DNA of 64,000 bases from Chondrinema litorale (GTDB lineage: Bacteria > Bacteroidota > Bacteroidia > Cytophagales > Flammeovirgaceae). Shown in pieces: positions 43,823-52,110 of the stretch. The stretch's first letter is position 1. Each line of letters begins with the position of its first letter. The DNA is taken from NCBI RefSeq assembly GCF_026250525.1, contig NZ_CP111053.1, forward strand, positions 124,001-188,000. Reading direction: 5' to 3'. The notes beneath the pieces were generated by a model. That model worked only from the letters and a program-made list of their open reading frames with translations. It was not told the origin of the DNA and made no database searches. The translations under genes and the position numbers were made by a program.

Positions 43823-46800
43823 ATGAAATCAACTAAACTGGTTTTCATTACTACAATCTGCATTTTATTAAATGTTTTTAGTATAAATGCTTATGTCTTA
43901 GCCAATCATTCTAGCTTCATTCCAGATGACTTTACAGACCAATTGGTTGTTTCAGGTCTAGGTACTGCTACAGATATGGTAGCTCTTCCCAACGGTAAGA
44001 TATTAGTGACAGAAAAAGCTGGAGATATATATCTTGTAGACCCTAGTAATGTTACAAAAAGCACTTTCATGACTGTTCCAAATGTTGAATCTGGTTCTGA
44101 AAGAGGTGTATTATCAATCACACTTGATCCAAACTTTGAAGCAAACGGTTATTTCTATGTCTACCACACTACTACAGAATACCATGTAAGAATTTCTAGG
44201 TTTACAAGTTCTGGTGATACAGCTAATCCTGATAGTGAATATGTCCTGTGGGAAAGTACATACATATATAATCCTGAAAGCCAACTTTATCATTTCGGTG
44301 GTGCAATGGATATTTCAGATGAAGGCATCATGTATTTTGCTGTTGGCGACATGTTCCAAGAGAATAAAACTCAAGACAACACCTTAGAGCAAGGAAAACT
44401 ATATAGAATATATACTGATGGTTCTATTCCAGCTGATAACCCATTTTATAACAATGGCGCTGAAACCGGACCAAACGGTGAACTTCCAGAAATTTATGCT
44501 TGGGGTTTAAGAAACCCTTTTAGAGGTTATTACGACGAAGAATCGGACATTTTTATAATAGGTGAAGTTGGTGGTAATGACCATTATCATGCTTGGGAAG
44601 ATATACACTATGGCAGAAAAGGTGCTAACTATGGCTGGCCTGACTGTGGTGAATCTGGTAGAGATGAAAATGGTGCTTGTGAAAATGCAACTTTCGATGA
44701 TCCTGTCTATACATACGCTCATAAACCAGGTAGAGGTAATTCTATTACTGGAGGCTTTATCTACAGAAATGGCACTTACCCTTCTGAATATCAGGGAGTA
44801 TATTTCTTCTCAGATTATGCTCAAAGCTGGATCCAGTATCTAGAGCTAGACGATGACATGATGCCTGTTGGTGAACCTATAGTATTCAGACCTGCTACTG
44901 GTAAAAAAGGTGTTGTTTCATTAATACAAGGTTTAGATGGTTCAATATATTATCTTGATATAGCAGACTTTACAAATGGTCTTCTTAAAAAGATAACCTA
45001 TACTGGTACTGCTGTTCCTGTAATTACAGAAGCATCTGCTGATGTTACAACAGGTGGTACTCCACTAGAAGTTAATTTTACTGGTGCTGCTATAATTGGT
45101 GATAATACACCGCTAACTTATTCTTGGGATTTTGGTGATGGAAATACCAGTACAGATCAAAACCCAACACATACTTATACAAACAAAGGGTCTTTTTCAG
45201 CAAGATTAACAGTAACTAGTATCGGTGGTGAAAAATCATTTTCAGATGAAATCACTATTACAGTTGGTGATCCTCCAGTTGTAACTATTACTTCTCCAAC
45301 AGATGGATCAACATTTGTTGCAGGCGATATAATTAACTTCTCTGGCTCAGCAACCGATGATGGTGACCTTGATGCTTCAAATTATTCTTGGGAAATAGTC
45401 TTCTTACATGATGACCACACTCACCCAGGCGTAAGTGCTTATAAAGATATATCAGGAACATATACAATTTCGTCTGATGGTAGCCATAGTTACCATGATG
45501 ATACAGGCTACATTTTTACACTAACTGTTACTGATGAAGATGGTATTTCAACAAGTGAATCTGTTACAATTCGTCCAGAAAAAGCTAATATCTCATTCCA
45601 AACAGAACCTTCTGGTTTAAAACTGACAGTAGCAAATCAACCAAGAACTACACCATATACTCTTGATGAGTTAATTGGTTTCCAAACGGAAATAACTGCT
45701 GTTTCGCCACAGGATCTCGATGGTAAAAAATATGCATTTAAGTCCTGGTCAAATGGAAAATCTCGTACTCATATATATACGAACCCAACTACTAATTCTA
45801 CATTAACTGCTTACTTTGAGTTGGTTGAGTCTTCTTTCTTAGAAGCTGAAGAATATTATGAAATAGTAACTGATGAAGGATCGAGTGATATCGGGCTTGC
45901 ATATTCAACCTTCAACAGTCAGGAAAAATCTGTTGGTTTATTTGATACTGGAGATAGAATTAAAATTGCTATTGATATTGAAACTGCCAATGCTATACTT
46001 ACTCCAGGTAATTTTATTATAAATGCTCAAGTACGTTCTGGTAATTCAGTAAAAAATAACAGTTATTGGCCTAATGGATATAATTTCTATCTAGATGATG
46101 AGGAAATAACATTCACTGGTGTAGATAGTACTATTGCTGGGCCGAGTTCAGACCTTGGTGGTTCTTATTGGGGCACTATGACTTCTAGTGAAGTTTTTCT
46201 AAATCAAGGAATACATTATCTAGAGATTGAAGCAAATGCTGGTTATGGAGCACTTGATTATATTGAATTGGTGAAAATATCAGCAGATATTCCAACTACT
46301 CCTGTGTTATCACAATCAAAAATAACTGACAGAACTGTAACATTTAACTGGACAAGTGCCAGTGATATGGATGGGATTGACTACTATGAAATATATCAAG
46401 ATGGTGAAGTAGTAGCTACTACTGAAAAAACAAAATATACAGTAGGTAATCTTACTGCTAACACCGACTATGATTTTTATATAATTGCATATGACAATAC
46501 AGGAGCTGCTTCAGAAAGTAGTAATACTTTAGAAGTTACTACTAATGATACCATGGACGCTGGTATAATTATCACTTCACCTGATGCAGGAGAAGAAATA
46601 GAAGGCCCTGATGCTGAAATTAAGTATGTGTTATTTGGTGATGAAACTTCCTATGATCATATCTTCTTTCAAATAGATGATGATCCAACAAAATATGCAC
46701 ATGATCTAGATAATAGCTCATTCATATTTACCAATTTAACTCCGGGTACACATACTGTAACTGCATCAGTAGCTTTAGGTCATAACCTTCCTCTAACTAC

Positions 46801-48340
46801 AGATGAGTCAGTTAAATCTATAACTTTTGAAATTGTTTATTCTCAAGATGAGAATGATAAACCAGGTGTGGTAATTACTTCTCCACAAAATCAGGAAAAT
46901 GTATTTGATACTTCTTTTGCGATAGATTATACCTTATATGGTAATCAATCTGCAATTGCAGGTATGCAAATCACATTAGATGAAGAAACTCCTGAAGTAT
47001 TAACTGATTTAAGTGGAAGCTATACTTTTAACGAAGTAAGTACTGGTGAACACGAAGTGAAAATTGAATTAATTGGTGTTGGTGATACTTTGCTTACAAA
47101 TGCACAGGCTTATACTTCTGTATCTTTTGTAGTATACAATTCTGAAGATAAACCATCTATTAAGATTACTTACCCTTCTGATAATGAGAAGATTTACTCA
47201 AGTAATTTTACTGTTACCTATGAGTTTTCAGGATCAACTGCAATTTACGATCATGCTCATTTGCAACTAGACGATCAAGATTATGTAACTTTATATAATA
47301 TGACAGGTTCATATGATCTAGAAGAAGTTCCAACTGGTCAGCATCAGTTAATACTGTACCTTGTAAATGATCATCAGGCACCATTACAATATACCGAAGC
47401 CCTTGATACAGTTACATTTGTTTTCTTAGATGAAAATTTACCAACTGCTGGTAATTTTACTAAGAAAGCTGAAGAAGATAATTCGATTCAATTAAGTCTG
47501 GCAGATTTCGAAGATAGCTATTATGATGTTGATACAACAGAATCTTTAATCGAAATTAAAATTACTTCTCTGCCAGATACAGGTAAACTGATGTTAAACA
47601 CTGTAGAAGTAGAAGATGGAGCCGAAATATTGACTGGAGAATTGGATAACTTAATATTTGTACCGGACACTAACTGGTATGGAGAAACTTCTTTTGAATA
47701 CTATGTCTCAAATGGACTTAAATCTTCTGCTCATGCAGGTATTGTAACTTTCAGTTTTACTGCTGTAAACGATGCACCTTATAATCTAACAATTAGTAAA
47801 GATACAATTACTGAAAACAATGAGATTGGTGTAGAAGTAGCTCATATAGATGTTGAAGATGTTGATAACGATTCTCATCAATTTACTTTAATTGATGATG
47901 AAAGTTCTACTTATTTTGAAATAGATGACCATAAATTAATAGCCAAAGTCAAATTTAACTATGAGTTAAAATCTATCTATGAGATTGAAATTCAGGCTGA
48001 TGATAAAAATGGTGGAGTAATTTCAACAGTATTTACAATAAATATTCTAGATCAAGCAGATGAACCATTGGGTATTGAAGAGTTGATAGCCGAAGGCATT
48101 AATATTTACCCGAACCCTGTATCAGATAAAATGTCTATCAATATTGATAATGACAAAACTGGCGAATACCATTTCGAAGTTTCTGATGTAACAGGTAAAA
48201 TGGTGAAAAAAATCAGTCTTGATAAGACCAACAATATTTTAGAAGAATCATTAGATGTAAGTAGTTTACAAACAGGAATGTACATTCTTAAAATAAGATA
48301 TAAGACTAACTTATATTCTTATAAGTTCATGAAAAGGTAA
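43823..48340 (+). CDS. Secreted sorbosone dehydrogenase-like protein with PKD, CBM, FN3, Ig-like and T9SS domains
   Basis: 1505 residues with a signal peptide (LVFITTICILLNVFSINAYV). Domain order: GSDH beta-propeller (~30-395; VALPNGKILVTEKAGDIYLV, GERGVLSI-like SERGVLSITLDPNF, EIYAWGLRNPFRGYYDEESD, GANYGWPDCGESG), PKD (~398-480, SWDFGDGNTSTDQNPTHTY), Ig-like (~484-580), a PEGA-like stretch, CBM6/35-like (~669-819), FN3 (~822-909), three ~100-residue repeats opening with ITSP or ITYP (~913, ~1014, ~1111), another Ig-like unit, a cadherin-like domain (~1316-1415) and a Por sorting domain (NIYPNPVSDKMSINI). It is the full-length paralogue of the gene cut by the left window edge. Surface or extracellular sugar oxidation with carbohydrate binding is inferred. 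Confidence 0.88.
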   Translation: MKSTKLVFITTICILLNVFSINAYVLANHSSFIPDDFTDQLVVSGLGTATDMVALPNGKILVTEKAGDIYLVDPSNVTKSTFMTVPNVESGSERGVLSITLDPNFEANGYFYVYHTTTEYHVRISRFTSSGDTANPDSEYVLWESTYIYNPESQLYHFGGAMDISDEGIMYFAVGDMFQENKTQDNTLEQGKLYRIYTDGSIPADNPFYNNGAETGPNGELPEIYAWGLRNPFRGYYDEESDIFIIGEVGGNDHYHAWEDIHYGRKGANYGWPDCGESGRDENGACENATFDDPVYTYAHKPGRGNSITGGFIYRNGTYPSEYQGVYFFSDYAQSWIQYLELDDDMMPVGEPIVFRPATGKKGVVSLIQGLDGSIYYLDIADFTNGLLKKITYTGTAVPVITEASADVTTGGTPLEVNFTGAAIIGDNTPLTYSWDFGDGNTSTDQNPTHTYTNKGSFSARLTVTSIGGEKSFSDEITITVGDPPVVTITSPTDGSTFVAGDIINFSGSATDDGDLDASNYSWEIVFLHDDHTHPGVSAYKDISGTYTISSDGSHSYHDDTGYIFTLTVTDEDGISTSESVTIRPEKANISFQTEPSGLKLTVANQPRTTPYTLDELIGFQTEITAVSPQDLDGKKYAFKSWSNGKSRTHIYTNPTTNSTLTAYFELVESSFLEAEEYYEIVTDEGSSDIGLAYSTFNSQEKSVGLFDTGDRIKIAIDIETANAILTPGNFIINAQVRSGNSVKNNSYWPNGYNFYLDDEEITFTGVDSTIAGPSSDLGGSYWGTMTSSEVFLNQGIHYLEIEANAGYGALDYIELVKISADIPTTPVLSQSKITDRTVTFNWTSASDMDGIDYYEIYQDGEVVATTEKTKYTVGNLTANTDYDFYIIAYDNTGAASESSNTLEVTTNDTMDAGIIITSPDAGEEIEGPDAEIKYVLFGDETSYDHIFFQIDDDPTKYAHDLDNSSFIFTNLTPGTHTVTASVALGHNLPLTTDESVKSITFEIVYSQDENDKPGVVITSPQNQENVFDTSFAIDYTLYGNQSAIAGMQITLDEETPEVLTDLSGSYTFNEVSTGEHEVKIELIGVGDTLLTNAQAYTSVSFVVYNSEDKPSIKITYPSDNEKIYSSNFTVTYEFSGSTAIYDHAHLQLDDQDYVTLYNMTGSYDLEEVPTGQHQLILYLVNDHQAPLQYTEALDTVTFVFLDENLPTAGNFTKKAEEDNSIQLSLADFEDSYYDVDTTESLIEIKITSLPDTGKLMLNTVEVEDGAEILTGELDNLIFVPDTNWYGETSFEYYVSNGLKSSAHAGIVTFSFTAVNDAPYNLTISKDTITENNEIGVEVAHIDVEDVDNDSHQFTLIDDESSTYFEIDDHKLIAKVKFNYELKSIYEIEIQADDKNGGVISTVFTINILDQADEPLGIEELIAEGINIYPNPVSDKMSINIDNDKTGEYHFEVSDVTGKMVKKISLDKTNNILEESLDVSSLQTGMYILKIRYKTNLYSYKFMKR

Positions 48341-48363
48341 ATTAACTTATTCTTAAAATACCT

Positions 48364-48397
48364 AACCTGTTCTTTTTATTAAGAACAGGTTTTTTTT
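48364..48397 (+). terminator. Rho-independent terminator
   Basis: An 11-bp stem (AACCTGTTCTT / AAGAACAGGTT, loop TTTATT) followed by T8, 24 bases past the GSDH stop. Confidence 0.9.
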
Positions 48398-48465
48398 GTG
48401 ACTTTTTTGAAACTTTTCGTCATTGCTATTAAATTAATAAACTGAAACCTTAGAATAAATTAATT

Positions 48466-49524
48466 TTGACAACATTTATAAAAAACAGTGTTTATAATCT
48501 TCCTTCAGAGCTTTATCCACAAGTAGAAACTGTATTAGATAAAGATTCAATAATTGAAGAAAGACTAGAAGCTTTTGAAGACATAATCGACTCTGAAGTG
48601 GGTGACACAACCTTAGTAAGAGCAAGAAGTATTGAAAGAGAAAGTGGAATCCGTCAGTTATTTTTAAAGTTTGAAGGAAATAACCCTACTGGAACTCAAA
48701 AAGACAGAATTGCTTTTGCGCAATGCCACGATGCGTTAAGACGTGGCTATGATGCACTAAGTGTAGCCACCTGTGGGAATTATGGTGTTTCTGTTTCACT
48801 AGCTGCTAAATTGGCAGGGTTAAAATGCTTTGTGCATATTCCTGAACATTACCACACAAAAAGGGTAACTGAGATGGAAGAACTTGGAGCAAACATTATA
48901 AGAACTCCGGGTGATTATGAGAAAGCAGTTGAGATATCTAACGATGCTGCAAAAGTAAATGATTGGTACGATGCTAACCCTGGCGGTGCAAACACTCCTA
49001 TCCAACTTAAAGCTTATGCAGACATTGCATACGAAATTTATGATGAGTTAAGAGATGCTCCTAAAATTGTGGCTGTTCCTGTTTCAAATGGAACTGTACT
49101 AGCTGGTGTTTATAAAGGATTCAGTTCATTATACAGAAGAGGAAAAACCTCGCGAATTCCAATAATGGTAGCCGGTTCTTCATATAAAAAAAACCCAATT
49201 GTTCATTCATTTTTAAAGAACAAAGATAATTATGAAGACCTACAACCAGAAAATATTAAAGAAACCATCATTAACGAACCGCTAATTAACTGGCATTCAT
49301 TTGATGGTGATTTAGCTTTACAAGCTATTAGAAATACAAATGGATGGGCAGAAAATATTAGTGATAAAAGCATGATAGATTATGCAAGAATTCTTAGTGA
49401 AAAAGAAGGCTTAAAAGTACTACCAGCATCTACTGCTGGGTTAATAGCTATTATTAAACATCACCAAAAAGCTTCTTTAGAAAATGATCGCTTTGTAGCG
49501 ATACTTACCGGTAAAAACAGCTGA
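48466..49524 (+). CDS. PLP-dependent lyase/synthase, threonine synthase-like (fold type II)
   Basis: 352 residues starting at TTG; no ATG is available before the core. The PLP lysine is K79 in FEGNNPTGTQKDRIA. The phosphate-binding loop is ATCGNYGVSVSLAAKLA, and the second contact is PVSNGTVLAGVYKG. The last part (LKVLPASTAGLIAIIKHHQK) is as in threonine synthase. It lacks the long N-terminal domain of ThrC class I, so a role as housekeeping threonine synthase is doubtful; beta- or gamma-replacement on an O-phospho amino acid is typical of this group. First gene of a four-gene unit: 17 bases to the PPK2 gene. Confidence 0.78.
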   Translation: MTTFIKNSVYNLPSELYPQVETVLDKDSIIEERLEAFEDIIDSEVGDTTLVRARSIERESGIRQLFLKFEGNNPTGTQKDRIAFAQCHDALRRGYDALSVATCGNYGVSVSLAAKLAGLKCFVHIPEHYHTKRVTEMEELGANIIRTPGDYEKAVEISNDAAKVNDWYDANPGGANTPIQLKAYADIAYEIYDELRDAPKIVAVPVSNGTVLAGVYKGFSSLYRRGKTSRIPIMVAGSSYKKNPIVHSFLKNKDNYEDLQPENIKETIINEPLINWHSFDGDLALQAIRNTNGWAENISDKSMIDYARILSEKEGLKVLPASTAGLIAIIKHHQKASLENDRFVAILTGKNS

Positions 49525-49541
49525 GTTTAAAAATTAAATTA

Positions 49542-50297
49542 ATGATTGAAGACGATTTTATTCCTGGCAGTCCTAATGCTATTGAGTTGGAGAAACTGCA
49601 AATTGAACTAGTTAAATTGCAAAAATGGGTTCAGGAAAACGACAAGCGCATGGCTATCATCTTCGAAGGTAGAGATACTGCAGGCAAAGGAGGTGCAATA
49701 CTCCGGTTCACACAGTTTCTTAATCCAAGAGCCATGAGGATCGTTGCACTACCAAAACCTACTGAAGTCGAAAAAGGACAATGGTATTTTCAAAGATATG
49801 CTAAACACTTACCCAACCCTGGTGAAATGGTATTTTTTGACAGAAGTTGGTATAATAGATCTGTTGTTGAACCTGTAATGGGTTTTTGCACGCCAGAGCA
49901 ATACGAGCGATTTATGAAGCAGGTACCTTTGTTTGAAAATATGCTAATAGAAGATGGTATCATTCTAATAAAATTCTGGTTTTCAATTAGTATTAATGAG
50001 CAAAAACACAGATTAGAACAAAGGAAAATTAACCCATTAAAACAATGGAAGCTAAGTACTGTAGATATGCTGGCTCAAAGTAAATGGGACGAATTTACCA
50101 GACATAAAGAAATCATGTTTAGCAGAACACATTCTGAAAATGCTCCATGGATAATTATTCAAGGAAATAATAAACCTTCTGCTAGAATTGAGGCAATTCG
50201 CTACGTAATTAATATGGTGGATTACGACGAAAAAGGTTGTTCCGGTGTATCTTTGAATGTAAATAACGACATACTTTCAAAATTTCAACCGACTTAG
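49542..50297 (+). CDS. ppk2: Polyphosphate kinase 2 (PPK2 family)
   Basis: 251 residues, the size of single-domain PPK2. Walker A is GRDTAGKGGAILRF (residues 43-56), the lid/Walker B region is FFDRSWYNRSVVEPVMGFC, and EQKHRLEQRKINPLKQWKLS and DEFTRHKEIMFSRT complete the family pattern. PPK2 moves phosphate between polyphosphate and nucleotides, making GTP or ATP from diphosphates, or ADP from AMP, depending on class; this looks like class I by length. Cytoplasmic. It starts 17 bases after the PLP enzyme and ends 3 bases before the AstE-like gene, so it is certainly in the same operon. Confidence 0.9.
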   Translation: MIEDDFIPGSPNAIELEKLQIELVKLQKWVQENDKRMAIIFEGRDTAGKGGAILRFTQFLNPRAMRIVALPKPTEVEKGQWYFQRYAKHLPNPGEMVFFDRSWYNRSVVEPVMGFCTPEQYERFMKQVPLFENMLIEDGIILIKFWFSISINEQKHRLEQRKINPLKQWKLSTVDMLAQSKWDEFTRHKEIMFSRTHSENAPWIIIQGNNKPSARIEAIRYVINMVDYDEKGCSGVSLNVNNDILSKFQPT

Positions 50298-50300
50298 ATA

Positions 50301-51368
50301 ATGAACAAGCTTTTTAATTTATTTGATATGGCCAAAGCAATTATATGCTTTGGCATTTTATTTTTCTTACCCAATTTATCCTTCTCCCAAAACTCCGAAT
50401 CAATACCCCATATCACCAAAATTGATTTGGAAAATATAACACCCGGAACCAAGAATAATTACTGGCTCAAAATATCAGAAGATGGTCTAGGTCAAGATAT
50501 AAATATACCTGTAGTTATTTTAAAAGGTGCTAATGACGGACCAGTACTTGCTATTAATGCTGCTATTCACGGTAATGAATTAAACGGAATTCCTATTATT
50601 CATCACATTATAAACACTGTGAATCCAGCTGAGATGAACGGTACTATTATAGCTATTCCAATTACCAATGTGCCTGCATACCAAGATAATAATAGATTAT
50701 TTCCTGATCAAACAGATTTAAATCGAACAATGCCTGGCAAAGTCAACGGTAATGAAAGCCAGTTTTATGCATTCCAATTACTAGATAAACTCAAAGGCAA
50801 CTGCGATTATGTAATAGATCTGCATACAGCAAGTTTTGGTAGAATTAATACACATTATGTACGAGCAGATTTGCAAGATCCCATACTCGCTAAAATGGCT
50901 GAAATACAAAATCCACAAATTATTCTCAATGGAAAAGCAGCTAGTACTGCAAATGCAGATGGCACCCTTAGAAGTGCTTTAGCAGCCAATAATATAAAAT
51001 GTATTACCATAGAACTTGGTAACCCTCAGGTTTTTCAAGAAGATATGAAACAAGCTGGAATTATAGGTATTCAAAATACTTTGGCATATCTAAAAATCTT
51101 AAATATACATGTGGCCGCTCCTAAACACCCTGTAGTACGTTGCTCCAAATCTTATTGGATATATACAGATGCTGGTGGAATTTTAGAAGTAATACCTGTT
51201 GTAAACCAAACCATAGAAAAAGGTCAAAAAATCGCAATGCTGTACGATTCTTTTGGAGAAGTAAAACAAACTTATTATGCCCCAGAAAAAGGAATTGTAA
51301 TTGGCAAGAGTAGTAATCCAGTAAGCCCAGCAGGAGCAAGAATTCTGCATCTGGGAATTATCGAATAA
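50301..51368 (+). CDS. AstE/AspA-like zinc carboxypeptidase with signal peptide
   Basis: 355 residues. N-terminal signal sequence AKAIICFGILFFLPNLSFSQ, so it is exported. Succinylglutamate desuccinylase/aspartoacylase domain with zinc ligands H-x2-E in AINAAIHGNELNGIPIIHHI, the third His in DYVIDLHTASFG, and a catalytic Glu in TIELGNPQ. A C-terminal beta domain follows (YTDAGGILEVIPVVNQTIEK, SPAGARILHLGI). It removes an acyl or amino acid group from a small substrate in the periplasm; the exact substrate is unknown. The ATG is 4 bases past the PPK2 stop codon, which implies coupling. Confidence 0.87.
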   Translation: MNKLFNLFDMAKAIICFGILFFLPNLSFSQNSESIPHITKIDLENITPGTKNNYWLKISEDGLGQDINIPVVILKGANDGPVLAINAAIHGNELNGIPIIHHIINTVNPAEMNGTIIAIPITNVPAYQDNNRLFPDQTDLNRTMPGKVNGNESQFYAFQLLDKLKGNCDYVIDLHTASFGRINTHYVRADLQDPILAKMAEIQNPQIILNGKAASTANADGTLRSALAANNIKCITIELGNPQVFQEDMKQAGIIGIQNTLAYLKILNIHVAAPKHPVVRCSKSYWIYTDAGGILEVIPVVNQTIEKGQKIAMLYDSFGEVKQTYYAPEKGIVIGKSSNPVSPAGARILHLGIIE

Positions 51369-51405
51369 AAAAATGTGACTTTTCAAGATTCGCACGTACC
51401 AGCTA

Positions 51406-52080
51406 ATGTATTTTAATTTAACTGGTAAAAGAATGTTGCTTGAAAAATCAGCTTTTGAAGAAGCCAATGTTGATCCAATTCAACAATTAATTGATGATAT
51501 TGCCAACAAAGGCTTCGGTGTTATCCAAAACTTTTTGAATCTTACTGAAACTCTTTCTTTAAAAAATATCGCAAACAATGCCTACGAAAATGAAGTGATG
51601 AGACCAGCAGGTATTGGTAAAGATGATAATTACAGAGTAGTAGAAAAAATTCGTGGTGACTATATCAAATGGATTGATAAAAAATCTGCTTTCCCCGAAA
51701 CACAAAACTTTCTTGACAAAATAAACAATCTTAAAACTGAACTTAAGCGAGGCTTATATTTAGGAATTCAAGATATTGAATGCCATTTTGCTATATACCC
51801 TTCTGGTTCTTTTTATAAGAAACACCTAGACCAACATCAACATACTAAAACAAGAGTACTAACTTTTGTATGCTATCTTAATGAATCTTGGTTACCAGAT
51901 TATGGTGGTGCATTTAGAGCTTATCATGAAATTGGTAATGAAGAATTATATACAGATATTTATCCAGAATGTGGCAAATTAGTCTGTTTTAGAAGTGATA
52001 TAATCGAGCATGAAGTAATGCCCGTTTTTACTGAAAGATACAGCATAACTGGCTGGATGCTCGATAGTTTAATTTTATAA
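51406..52080 (+). CDS. 2OG-Fe(II) oxygenase (prolyl 4-hydroxylase-like)
   Basis: 224 residues; ATG 51433 (MLLEKSAFEEANVDPIQQLI) is an equally good start. The double-stranded beta-helix carries the Fe ligands H-x-D in YKKHLDQHQHTKTRVLTFVC and a distal His in SDIIEHEVMPVFTERYSITG, with the 2OG-binding Arg in TERYSITGW. FLNLTETLSLKNIAN and GDYIKWID belong to the P4Hc-like N-terminal half. It hydroxylates a small molecule or protein side chain in the cytoplasm; the substrate is unknown. Last gene of the operon, 37 bases after the AstE-like gene and followed by a convergent histidine kinase gene. Confidence 0.85.
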   Translation: MYFNLTGKRMLLEKSAFEEANVDPIQQLIDDIANKGFGVIQNFLNLTETLSLKNIANNAYENEVMRPAGIGKDDNYRVVEKIRGDYIKWIDKKSAFPETQNFLDKINNLKTELKRGLYLGIQDIECHFAIYPSGSFYKKHLDQHQHTKTRVLTFVCYLNESWLPDYGGAFRAYHEIGNEELYTDIYPECGKLVCFRSDIIEHEVMPVFTERYSITGWMLDSLIL

Positions 52081-52110
52081 AAAATATTAAAACATCATAG
52101 AAAGGCTCGA

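Noticed and set aside
44562-44843. 93-codon ORF
   Set aside because: Lies in another frame inside the GSDH propeller; composition is of a shadow frame.
48513-48521. Perfect DnaA box TTATCCACA
   Set aside because: It lies inside the coding sequence of the PLP enzyme, far from the iterons and alone; most likely coincidence.
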